Assembly: GCA_963828405.1 (NCBI GenBank)
Contig: CAWHEG010000031.1
Coordinates: 248,001 to 312,000, forward strand
Source: JANMJD01 sp963828405
GTDB taxonomy: Bacteria > Actinomycetota > Acidimicrobiia > Acidimicrobiales > Ilumatobacteraceae
Reading direction: 5' to 3'
Length of the DNA: 64,000 nt
Shown here: one piece after another, positions 57,037 through 64,000 of the stretch
Position numbering within the stretch: position 1 is the first letter of the stretch
How the letters are laid out: each line of letters starts with the position of its first letter
Made by a program: the position numbers and the translations under genes
Notes under the pieces: model-generated
The model's database searches: none
What the model was told of the DNA's origin: nothing
Seen by the model: the letters and a program-made list of their open reading frames with translations, nothing else

Positions 57037-58052
57037 CCGAGCCCCCGCGTCGCCTCGAGCGCGGCGAGGGCGAGATCCTCGACCCGCTGCCTGGTCACCG
57101 CCAGGTCGTCGACGTCATCGGCCATCGCCCCGTGGAGGTAGCGGGCGTACACGCCCTCGCAGATCACGGCCAGACGGAACCCGCTGAACGCCGCGTAGTA
57201 GCCGATGTTCGACACGTCGCGTCCGGTCGTCCGGGCGTAGCGCTCGACGATGTTGGTGAAGGGGGGGAAGCCGGCTTCACCCGTCGGGTCGTTGAACACG
57301 TTGCGGTGGGCGCCCGGATCGGTCCAGTAGACGCCCAGGTAGCCGAGGTCGGCGAGCGGGTCGCCGAGCGTGCACAGCTCCCAGTCGAGCACGGCGGCGA
57401 TCCGGCCGGTGGCGACGTCGGTGATGCAGTTGCCGAAGCGGTAGTCGCCGTGGGCGATCGACGCGCCGACCTGGACCGGGATGTGGTCGCGCAGACGGCG
57501 GGCGACCTCCTCGATCGCCGGGAGCTCACGGGTCTTGGAGTGCTCCCATTGAGCCGTCCAGCGACGCACCTGTCGCTCCACATAGCCGTCCCGCTTGGCC
57601 AGGTCACCGAGTCCGACGGCATCGATGTCGACGGCGTGGAGCTCGGCGAGCACGTCCACCAGGTGATCGGCGGCGATCGGGCGGAGGGCGGGCGGCAGAT
57701 CCGCCGCCCGCTCCGGACTGTCGAGCACGACCCCGTCGACGAAACCCATCACGTAGAACGGGGCGCCGGTCACCGACTCGTCGGTGCACAGCCCGAGCGT
57801 CGGGGCGACGGGAACCGAGGTGCGGCCGACGGCCGAGATGATCCGATGCTCGCGGGCCATGTCGTGGGCGGTGGCGAGCACCTGTCCCAGCGGAGGTCGG
57901 CGCACGACGTAGCGATGCCCGGCCGAATCGTCCACCCTGAAGGTGAGGTTCGAGCGACCGCCGGCGATGAACTGATAGTCGAACGGGGGTTCCGCACCGA
58001 CGACGTTCGACGACAACCAGGCGCTGACCTTCGACTGGTCGATCCCTCGCAT
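57033..58052 (-). CDS. APH-family phosphotransferase (ACAD10-like kinase)
   Basis: A 339-residue small-molecule kinase. The N-terminal lobe contains GGRSNLTFRVDD and the ATP lysine region YVVRRPPLGQVLATAHDMAREH. Catalytic motifs are HGDYRFGNCI and AVLDWELCTLGDP. These are signatures of the phosphotransferases (FadE36/ACAD10 type) often encoded with acyl-CoA dehydrogenases; some phosphorylate 4-hydroxyacids before beta-oxidation. A TACGGT box lies 8 nt upstream of the ATG. Confidence 0.9.
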   Translation of the reverse strand: MRGIDQSKVSAWLSSNVVGAEPPFDYQFIAGGRSNLTFRVDDSAGHRYVVRRPPLGQVLATAHDMAREHRIISAVGRTSVPVAPTLGLCTDESVTGAPFYVMGFVDGVVLDSPERAADLPPALRPIAADHLVDVLAELHAVDIDAVGLGDLAKRDGYVERQVRRWTAQWEHSKTRELPAIEEVARRLRDHIPVQVGASIAHGDYRFGNCITDVATGRIAAVLDWELCTLGDPLADLGYLGVYWTDPGAHRNVFNDPTGEAGFPPFTNIVERYARTTGRDVSNIGYYAAFSGFRLAVICEGVYARYLHGAMADDVDDLAVTRQRVEDLALAALEATRGLG

Positions 58053-58060
58053 CGCGCAGG

Positions 58061-58066
58061 ACCGTA
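58061..58066 (-). promoter_or_regulatory. -10-like box TACGGT for the APH-type kinase operon
   Basis: On the minus strand TACGGT ends 8 nt before the ATG at 58052, with no ribosome binding site between. This fits the leaderless pattern and marks the start of a two-gene operon (kinase, dienelactone hydrolase). Confidence 0.45.
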
Positions 58067-58088
58067 GCCCGCGATCGCCGGAACAAGC

Positions 58089-59254
58089 TCAGCCCGGGCG
58101 ACCGACACCAGTGATGCGACCCCAGTTGATGCCCGAGATCTTGACCACGTCGCCCGAGTTCGGCGAATGGATCATCTGCCCGCCGCCGATGTACATCCCC
58201 ACGTGGCTGATCGGGTTGTGACTGAAGATCAGGTCGCCTGGTTGCACGTCACCCGGGTCGATGTGCTGGATCGACGCGTACTGGGCCCGTGACTGATGCG
58301 GCAGGTAGACCCCTGCCTGGGCCCACGCCCACGAGGTCAGCCCCGAGCAGTCGAAGGCCTGGCCGGGCGACGCGGCGGCGAACCGGTAAGGCACGCCGAG
58401 CTGGCTGCGGGCCGCGGCGACCGCGCCCGACGCGCCGGGCGACGGCGGCGGGACGCTCCCGCCGGCGCCGCCGCTGCTGCCGCCGCTGGCGGCTCCACCC
58501 GGATCCCCCCACCGCGCGGTGTCGAGCTCCCTCCGCCGCCGGTGCCGCTGCGACCGGCTGCGGCGGCCTGGGCCCTGGAGATCGCCGCGGCGGCGTCGCG
58601 GGCCCGCTGGGCGTCACGGGCCCGGCGTTCGGCGAGGAGTTGCTCGCCGTACTTGACCTCCATCGCCTGCTGGTACTGCTCGAGCTCCTCGGCCTTCTTC
58701 TCGACGGCCTTGGTCTGGGCTTCGAGGTCCTGGATCAACCGCTCGGCCCGCGTCTGCTGCTTGGCGAGCTTCGCCCGCTCCTTCTCCAGGTCGTTGATCG
58801 TCGAGTCGAGCTCGTCGGTCGCGCTCTCACCCGCCGACAGGGCGAGCTTGGCGTACTGCTCGCGTTCCACGGTCTCGGTCAGGTTGCCCCCACCGCCGGT
58901 GAGCAGGGTGCCGATCCCGCTGACCTGGTCACCCGATACGAAGGTCTGCAGCGCGAAGGCGCTGACCTGGGACTGCACCTCGCCGAGCTGCGCCTCCAGT
59001 TCGACGATCCTGGCCTGGGAGCCGACGATGTCGAGCTTCACCTGCTCCAGCTCGACAAGGGCGCCGAGGTGGTCCTCCTCGAGTTGCTCCTTCTCGTCGA
59101 CCAGATGCTCGATCTGATCCTCGGCCCGGGTGATCTGGGCCTTGATCTCTCCACTCGACTGGGCATGGGCCGCCGGGACGGCGATGCCGGAGAGACAGAC
59201 GACGGTCAGGAACGCGACGCCGCCCCGCCGACCCGTACTCCGACCAGATCGCAT
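58089..59254 (-). CDS. NlpC/P60 peptidoglycan hydrolase with coiled coil (RipA-like), frameshifted near 58508
   Basis: A secreted wall hydrolase of about 388 residues when joined. A Sec signal (GVAFLTVVCLSGIAVPAAHA) is followed by about 200 residues of coiled coil (DQIEHLVDEKEQLEEDHLGA, then AERLIQDLEAQTKAVEKKAE), an Ala-rich segment and a Gly/Ser linker. In another frame the C-terminal NlpC/P60 domain follows: SQLGVPYRFAAASPGQAFDC with catalytic Cys in DCSGL, His in ISHVGMYIGGG and MIHSPNSG. The frames join at a run of six G (58505-58510); a seventh G restores one reading frame. Otherwise canonical for daughter-cell separation hydrolases. Confidence 0.85.
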
Positions 59255-59263
59255 GATGACGAA

Positions 59264-59269
59264 ATCCTA
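59264..59269 (-). promoter_or_regulatory. -10-like box TAGGAT for the NlpC/P60 gene
   Basis: TAGGAT on the minus strand ends 9 nt before the ATG at 59254. Confidence 0.35.
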
Positions 59270-59345
59270 GCGAATGTGACGAACAGGTTGCGAGGAGACG
59301 CCGCCAATCGACCCGGATCTTGATCGAATACCGCGAAGAGCGCCG

Positions 59346-60899
59346 CTACTCCCACTCAATGGTCCCCGGCGGCTTCGAAGTGATGTCGTACGCCACACGG
59401 TTCACCCCGTCCACCTCGTTGATGATCCTGCTCGACATCCTCTCCAGCAGGTCGTAGGGGAGGCGGGCCCAGTCGGCCGTCATCGCATCCTCGCTGGTCA
59501 CGGCGCGGATGATGATCGGGTGTGCATACGTGCGCTCATCGCCCATCACGCCGACCGAGCGGATGTCGGGGAGCACGGCGAAGGCCTGCCAGATCTCCCG
59601 GTCGAGGCCGGCGCCATGGATCTCGGCCCGCACGATGGCATCGGCCTCCTGCAGGATCGCCACCCGCTCGGGTGTCACCTCGCCGATGATCCGCACGCCG
59701 AGCCCTGGCCCGGGGAACGGCTGACGCCAGACGATCTCGCCAGGCAGGCCGAGCTGCAGGCCCATCGTCCGCACCTCGTCCTTGAACAGGTCGCGCAGCG
59801 GCTCGACGAGCTGCAGCGTCATGTCCTCGGGGAGCCCGCCGACGTTGTGGTGGCTCTTGATCACCGCCGCCTTGCCCGTCGTGCCGCCCGACTCGATCAC
59901 GTCGGGGTACAGGGTCCCCTGCACGAGGAACTCGGCGTCCACCAACCCGCCCGTGTTCTCTTCGAAGATGCGCACGAACAACTCGCCGATCGCCTTGCGC
60001 TTGGCCTCGGGCTCGCTGATCCCGGCGAGCCTGACGAAGAACCGCGCCCCGGCGTCGACGTGGATCAACTCGATCCCCATGCTGCGTTGGAACGTCGCGA
60101 CGACCTGCTCGCTCTCACCCTTGCGCATCAGGCCGGTATCCACGTAGACGCAGGTCAGCTGGTGCCCGATCGCCCGGTGGACGAGCGCAGCGGCGACGGC
60201 CGAGTCGACCCCGCCGGACAGCCCGCAGATCGCCCGGCCATCGCCGACCTGCGCCCGCACCCGGGCGATCTGATCCTCGATGATCGAGCCCATCCGCCAG
60301 TCGCCCGATGCACCGCACACCCGGTAGAGGAAGCGCCGCAGCACCTCCTGGCCGTTGGGGGTGTGGACGACCTCGGGATGGAACTGGATCCCGTGGATCC
60401 TGCGCTCGGCGTTCTCGAGCACGGCGACCGCCGCCTCCGGTGTGCTCGCCGCCACGCTGAACCCGACCGGCGGGCGCACGATCGAATCGAAGTGACTCAT
60501 CCACACCGGCTGGGGGCCGTCGACGAAGATGCTCGGGACGCCGCTCGGGGTGAGCTCGGTGCGCCCGTACTCCCCGCGACCGGTGTTGGCGACCTCGCCG
60601 CCGAGCTGCTGGGCGAGGAGTTGCGCCCCGTAGCAGATGCCCAGGATCGGCACGCCGAGGTCGTAGATGCCGGGGTCGAGGATCGGCGCGCCCTCGACGT
60701 GCACGCTCTTGGGACCCCCGGAGAGGATCACGCCGATCGGAGCGCGGGCGGCGACCTGCTCGGCGGTGATCGCGTGCGGGACGATCTCGGAGTGGACGCC
60801 GGCCTCCCGCACGCGCCGGGCGATGAGCTGCGCGTACTGGGCGCCGAAGTCGACGACCAGGACGGTCTCGACCGGCGATGACGTGGGGGGAGCGTCCAT
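59346..60899 (-). CDS. guaA: GMP synthase (glutamine-hydrolysing)
   Basis: A 517-residue enzyme converting XMP to GMP. It has an N-terminal class I glutamine amidotransferase (VVDFGAQYAQLIARRVRE, nucleophile in GICYGAQLLAQ, IQFHPEV), an ATP pyrophosphatase with LSGGVDSAVAAAL, and a C-terminal dimerisation domain ending DITSKPPGTIEWE. All motifs are intact and the length is normal. The ATG at 60899 begins the conserved region and follows TACGCT by 8 nt; open sequence further upstream is not homologous. Confidence 0.97.
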   Translation of the reverse strand: MDAPPTSSPVETVLVVDFGAQYAQLIARRVREAGVHSEIVPHAITAEQVAARAPIGVILSGGPKSVHVEGAPILDPGIYDLGVPILGICYGAQLLAQQLGGEVANTGRGEYGRTELTPSGVPSIFVDGPQPVWMSHFDSIVRPPVGFSVAASTPEAAVAVLENAERRIHGIQFHPEVVHTPNGQEVLRRFLYRVCGASGDWRMGSIIEDQIARVRAQVGDGRAICGLSGGVDSAVAAALVHRAIGHQLTCVYVDTGLMRKGESEQVVATFQRSMGIELIHVDAGARFFVRLAGISEPEAKRKAIGELFVRIFEENTGGLVDAEFLVQGTLYPDVIESGGTTGKAAVIKSHHNVGGLPEDMTLQLVEPLRDLFKDEVRTMGLQLGLPGEIVWRQPFPGPGLGVRIIGEVTPERVAILQEADAIVRAEIHGAGLDREIWQAFAVLPDIRSVGVMGDERTYAHPIIIRAVTSEDAMTADWARLPYDLLERMSSRIINEVDGVNRVAYDITSKPPGTIEWE

Positions 60900-60907
60900 C
60901 TCGGCCG

Positions 60908-60913
60908 AGCGTA
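60908..60913 (-). promoter_or_regulatory. -10-like box TACGCT for guaA
   Basis: TACGCT on the minus strand lies 8 nt before the guaA ATG (60899). The same hexamer precedes the LLM gene. It supports this start over an upstream open extension. Confidence 0.45.
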
Positions 60914-60972
60914 GCGAGCCGGGCGTCGGCGCCGCGTTTGCCGTCGGGGTCGTGAGCGGCCACGATTGCCCC

Positions 60973-61317
60973 ATGCGTCGAGCCTTCGCCACGGTGTGGA
61001 TCGCCATGGTCCTCGCCGGCGCCACGGTGTGGATCGCCGTCGTCCTCGCCGGCGCCAACCCCGCCTTCGCCGCAGGTCCGGGCCGAGCGACCACCGAGCC
61101 GCCACCCCCGACACTCGCCGAGGGCCGCTCGCTGTCGGAGTGCATCAGCGCCGCGCCGAAGCCCGGCTGCGTGACGAGGACGTCCACCGACGCTCACCAG
61201 CTGATCACCTTCGTCATCCTGATGGGCGGGATGGCGTTCATCGGCTGGCGCATCGCCCGCAGCGTCCGCCGGCGAGACGCCGGCCGCGTGGCCGGTGCCG
61301 GCCCGGCGGCCCACTGA
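60973..61317 (+). CDS. Small secreted or membrane protein of unknown function
   Basis: A 114-residue protein. An N-terminal hydrophobic segment contains an 11-residue repeat (ATVWIAMVLAG, ATVWIAVVLAG) and ends in an ANPAFAAG cleavage-like site. A Pro-rich stretch follows, with two cysteines (SECISAAPKPGC), then a second helix (LITFVILMGGMAFIGWRIA) and a basic tail. It probably has a short extracytoplasmic loop and a C-terminal membrane anchor. No family recognised. Divergent from guaA, 73 bp between starts. Confidence 0.6.
   Translation: MRRAFATVWIAMVLAGATVWIAVVLAGANPAFAAGPGRATTEPPPPTLAEGRSLSECISAAPKPGCVTRTSTDAHQLITFVILMGGMAFIGWRIARSVRRRDAGRVAGAGPAAH
60988..61053 (+). repeat. 33-bp tandem duplication in a signal peptide
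   Basis: GCCACGGTGTGGATCGCC followed by a 15-bp continuation occurs at 60988-61020 and again at 61021-61053, with two mismatches. It duplicates 11 hydrophobic residues, roughly doubling the signal segment of the small membrane protein. Confidence 0.9.
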
Positions 61318-61429
61318 CCGCCAGAGCGCCCGACGGGTGCCGCCGGCGTGACCACCGCTCCGCCAGCCTGGCCGCCGGGCCCGAGCGACGGGCGTGCCGA
61401 TCGCCGCCCGCTGACCCCCACCTCGGTAC

Positions 61430-62356
61430 GTGGACATCTCGACCCTGACGCCGATCGCCCGGCGCCAGATGGGATTGATCACCCGGGACCAGGCAGAGCA
61501 GGCCGGCTGGCCTCGGCGGGCCTGGTACCGCGCGCTCGCCGCCAAGCGCCTGGAACCCGTTCACCCGCGGGTCGCCCGTTTGCCCGGAGCCGTCCCCAGC
61601 CAGCACCAATCGATCCTCGCCGCCGTGCTGGCCGTCGGACCGGGCTCGATGGCCTCGCACCGCTCGGCGGCGTTCCTGTGGACCGCCGAGCCTGGTCGGG
61701 ACCGATTCGTCGACGTGACGTCGAAGCGCGGGCGGCGACCGGTCGGCCTCGCCGGCGTGACGATCCATCAGCCGCGCGACCGAGTCGATCTCCAGCCGAT
61801 CCGGTGGCGGGGCATCGACTGCACCAACCCCCTGCGCACACTCGTCGACCTCGGCGCCGTCGACCCCGGCGCCGTCGCTCCGACCCTGACTCGGCTGGCG
61901 ATCGCCGGCTTCGTGAGCCCTCAGGCGGTCCGCGCGGTGCTCGAGCGCCACGCTCGGCCCGGCCGGGACGGGATCCGGCCGCTGCGGCAAGCCCTCGACG
62001 ACTGGGCGTTCGACCACCGACCACCCGACAGCGAATTGGAGATCGCCATGAAGCGGCTGGTCGACGAGGCGAACCTTCCCACCCCGGTCTTCCATGCCCG
62101 CGTGCTCGGGTGGGAGGTCGATTTCCTCTTCGTCGAGTCGGGCGTCGTCGTCGAGTGCGACGGCTGGGAGACCCACGGGCGCGACCGCGATCAGTTCGAG
62201 CGCGATCGCCAGCGTGACGCCGAGATGGTCGGAGCCGGATATGCGGTGCTCCGGTTCACGTGGCGTCAGGTCGTCCGGCGGCACCGCTGGGTCGCTGACC
62301 GGGTGCAAACCACCGTCAGCCACCGCCTCGGAAGTGTCTCTGGTCGCGAATCGTGA
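61430..62356 (+). CDS. AbiEi-like N-terminal / DUF559 endonuclease-fold protein
   Basis: A 308-residue protein. The first about 180 residues resemble the AbiEi antitoxin-type winged-helix region (LITRDQAEQAGWPRRAWYRA, then HPRVARLPG and RTLVDLGAVDP). The C-terminal half is a DUF559/Vsr-like nuclease fold with SELEIAMKRLV, WEVDFLF, VVVECDGWETHG and YAVLRFTWRQV, carrying the Asp and Glu/Asp of the metal site. No AbiEii toxin gene is adjacent, so it is not an evident toxin-antitoxin pair. The frame opens with GTG 61430; the next start would remove the helix-turn-helix. Confidence 0.8.
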   Translation: MDISTLTPIARRQMGLITRDQAEQAGWPRRAWYRALAAKRLEPVHPRVARLPGAVPSQHQSILAAVLAVGPGSMASHRSAAFLWTAEPGRDRFVDVTSKRGRRPVGLAGVTIHQPRDRVDLQPIRWRGIDCTNPLRTLVDLGAVDPGAVAPTLTRLAIAGFVSPQAVRAVLERHARPGRDGIRPLRQALDDWAFDHRPPDSELEIAMKRLVDEANLPTPVFHARVLGWEVDFLFVESGVVVECDGWETHGRDRDQFERDRQRDAEMVGAGYAVLRFTWRQVVRRHRWVADRVQTTVSHRLGSVSGRES

Positions 62357-62424
62357 CGGTTTCCGACACGGATCGCGACCAGAGCGGGACTGCGGAATGG
62401 GGATCTCCGATCGGTACGGCGGGT

Positions 62425-62430
62425 TACGGT
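62425..62430 (+). promoter_or_regulatory. -10-like box TACGGT for the PLP decarboxylase
   Basis: TACGGT ends 6 nt before the ATG at 62437 and supports it over the GTG at 62353 in the same frame. Confidence 0.45.
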
Positions 62431-62436
62431 CGCACG

Positions 62437-63912
62437 ATGACTCCTGACGAGTTCCGGCGCCACGGCCATCAGATGATCGACTGGATCGCCGACTACCTCG
62501 GCGATGGCGAAGGCGATGGCGGCAGCCATCCCGGCACGGTGGGGCGGTTCCCCGTCCAGCCGTCGACCAGGCCCGGCGACGTGCGCGCCCTGCTCCCGGC
62601 CCATCCACCGACCGCGCCCGAGTCCTTCGACGCCGTGATGGCCGACGTCGAGCACGTCATCCTCCCCCACATCACCCACTGGCAGCATCCGAGCTTCTTC
62701 GCCTACTTCCCGGCGAACAGCACGTTCCCGTCGATCCTCGGCGAGCTGCTCTCCGCAGGTCTCGGGGTCAACGGGATGAGCTGGGTCACCTCGCCGGCTG
62801 CCACCGAGGTAGAGACCATGATGATGGACTGGATGGTCGAGCTCCTCGGTCTGCCGGACCGATTCCTGTCGACCAGCCCCACGGGGGGCGGCGCCATCCA
62901 GGCAACGGCGAGCGAGGCGACGCTGACGTCGATCATCGCCGCCCGCTGGCGAGCGACGCGCGGAGCGGTCAACGCCGACGGTGACACCACCCGGCTCGTC
63001 GCCTACGCCACCGCCCACGCCCATTCCTCGATCGAGAAGGGCCTGCGGATCGCCGGCATCGGCACCGACCGGCTGCGGTTCATCGAGGTCGACGACACCT
63101 ATGCCATGCGCCCGGATGCGCTGCGCCGGGCGATCGACGATGACCTGGACCGCGGCCTGCTCCCGTTCTGGGTGTGCGCGGCGCTCGGGACGACGAGTTC
63201 GACGGCCTTCGACCCCGTGCCGGAGATCGGCGCCATCGCCGGCGAGCACGCGTTGTGGCTGCACGTCGACGGAGCGATGTCGGGCATCGCCACGCTGGCC
63301 CCGGAGCAACGGTGGTTGAACGACGGCATGGAGTTGGCCGACAGCTACTGCACCAACCCCCACAAGTGGATGGGCGTCAACTTCGACTGCGACCTGTTCT
63401 GGACGGCCGATCGTGCTGCGCTGCTCGGAGGGCTGTCGATCCTGCCCGAGTACCTGCGCTCGCAGGCCGCCGAAGCGGGGCGGGCGATCGACTACCGCGA
63501 TTGGGGGATCCCTCTCGGACGGCGCTTCCGGGCGCTGAAGCTGTGGTTCACGCTGCGCTGCGAAGGCGTCGAGGTGGTCAGGACGATGATCCGCACCCAC
63601 ATCGCGCTCGCACAGGAGCTGGCCGGCTGGGTCCGGGCCGACGACCGGTTCGAGGTCGTCGCCCCCCACCCCCAGAACCTGGTCTGCCTCCGTCTCGTCG
63701 GCGACGACTCACTCACCGACGCCTTGATCGACCGGGCAAACGCCTCCGGTGAGGCGCTGTTCACCCGCACGGTGCTCGACGGACACAGTGTGCTGCGCTT
63801 CTCCATCGGCGGGCGACTCACCGAACGCCACCACGTCGTGGCCGGATGGGCGCTGCTCCGCCGGATCGCCGGAGAACTGGCCGCCGGAGAAGTGGTCGCA
63901 GCAGCTCCGTGA
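62437..63912 (+). CDS. Aromatic-L-amino-acid decarboxylase family (PLP group II)
   Basis: A 491-residue pyridoxal-phosphate decarboxylase. The N-terminal MIDWIADYL, ITHWQHPSFFAYFPAN and TSPAATEVE segments, VCAALGTTSSTAFDP and WLHVDGAMSG precede the PLP lysine (K310) in NPHKWMG. The C-terminal GRRFRALKLWFTLR is typical. Family members decarboxylate DOPA, tryptophan, tyrosine or phenylalanine, and some act as aldehyde synthases; specificity cannot be read. The start follows a TACGGT box. A strong hairpin 7 bp after the stop ends the transcript. Confidence 0.93.
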   Translation: MTPDEFRRHGHQMIDWIADYLGDGEGDGGSHPGTVGRFPVQPSTRPGDVRALLPAHPPTAPESFDAVMADVEHVILPHITHWQHPSFFAYFPANSTFPSILGELLSAGLGVNGMSWVTSPAATEVETMMMDWMVELLGLPDRFLSTSPTGGGAIQATASEATLTSIIAARWRATRGAVNADGDTTRLVAYATAHAHSSIEKGLRIAGIGTDRLRFIEVDDTYAMRPDALRRAIDDDLDRGLLPFWVCAALGTTSSTAFDPVPEIGAIAGEHALWLHVDGAMSGIATLAPEQRWLNDGMELADSYCTNPHKWMGVNFDCDLFWTADRAALLGGLSILPEYLRSQAAEAGRAIDYRDWGIPLGRRFRALKLWFTLRCEGVEVVRTMIRTHIALAQELAGWVRADDRFEVVAPHPQNLVCLRLVGDDSLTDALIDRANASGEALFTRTVLDGHSVLRFSIGGRLTERHHVVAGWALLRRIAGELAAGEVVAAAP

Positions 63913-63918
63913 ACAGGA

Positions 63919-63947
63919 AGAACCCCGGCCCTGGGGGCCGGGGTTCT
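63919..63947 (+). terminator. Rho-independent-type hairpin after the decarboxylase
   Basis: AGAACCCCGGCC (63919-63930) pairs perfectly with 63936-63947 around a 5-nt loop CTGGG: a 12-bp stem without a T-tract, as common in GC-rich actinobacteria. Confidence 0.75.
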
Positions 63948-64000
63948 CGGTGGGCTCGGCGACGGTGCCGGTCGGGATGGCGGTGCTGGGCTGCACGCTC

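Noticed and set aside
61430..62356. A complete AbiE toxin-antitoxin system.
   Set aside because: No AbiEii nucleotidyltransferase gene on either side.
63948..64000. Possible gene start at the right edge.
   Set aside because: Only 53 bp remain after the terminator and no start with a ribosome binding site or known motif could be read.

Overview
The window is 64 kb of very G+C-rich bacterial chromosome. It looks like a member of the Actinobacteria, most probably an Acidimicrobiia/Microtrichales-type lineage. That placement is inference from a DUF3516-type helicase, an EtfD-like iron-sulfur membrane reductase, a MoxR-DUF58-transglutaminase cluster beside a giant Ig-like surface protein, NlpC/P60 and LysM wall enzymes, Tat and lipoprotein exports, a PcrA with the actinobacterial tail, and many start codons lying 5-9 nt after a TANNNT box (leaderless transcripts). 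No rRNA, CRISPR array, plasmid origin or intact insertion sequence was found. Three tRNA genes (Arg-ACG, Ser-GCT, Gly-CCC) are present.

Layout. 0-9 kb: a helicase cut by the left edge, an SPFH membrane protein, an SDR, an amidohydrolase, an ABC exporter whose permease is frameshifted, and a deoC-deoA operon ending in a Tat-exported protein. 9-15 kb: a secreted metalloprotease with three near-identical 127-residue C-terminal domains, a UvrA2-like ATPase and a MazF remnant. 15-26 kb: tRNA-Arg, a LysM/lytic transglycosylase protein, tRNA-Ser, a 1,505-residue Ig-repeat protein, and the convergent moxR-DUF58-transglutaminase operon. 26-35 kb: ferredoxin, MoaD-like and BNR-repeat proteins; a MacB/LolCDE-like ABC transporter; a secreted acidic protein with three Cys-bracketed repeats; a NarL-type two-component pair; a convergent Ser-Asp-repeat membrane protein. 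35-38 kb: a possible small island (AlbA_2 regulator with an inverted-repeat operator, IS remnant) against tRNA-Gly, then dcd. 38-53.6 kb: TPR protein, beta-propeller lipoprotein (frameshifted), EtfD-like reductase, cyclic-nucleotide-binding protein, polyprenyl sugar-phosphate transferase, gpmA plus a flavodoxin, pcrA, an LLM oxidoreductase with a ClC channel, and two secreted proteins. 53.6-64 kb: methyltransferase and acyl-CoA ligase (divergent), dienelactone hydrolase with an APH-type kinase, NlpC/P60 hydrolase (frameshifted), guaA, a small membrane protein, an AbiEi/DUF559 protein and an aromatic amino acid decarboxylase.

How it works together. Much of the coding capacity concerns the cell envelope: wall hydrolases, glycan priming, giant adhesin-like repeats, export-linked ABC systems and a membrane stress-type regulator. 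A second theme is lipid and acyl-CoA oxidation (EtfD, acyl-CoA ligase, APH-type kinase, SDR) plus nucleoside salvage (deoC, deoA, dcd, guaA). Five genes are broken by single frameshifts while both halves stay family-like, two of them at G homopolymers. This looks more like sequencing indels than gene decay.

No locus is clearly a new defence or biosynthetic system. The best candidate for an undescribed unit is 27.6-34.7 kb: ABC transporter, CDEAEHANDP-repeat exoprotein, histidine kinase/response regulator and Ser-Asp-repeat membrane protein.
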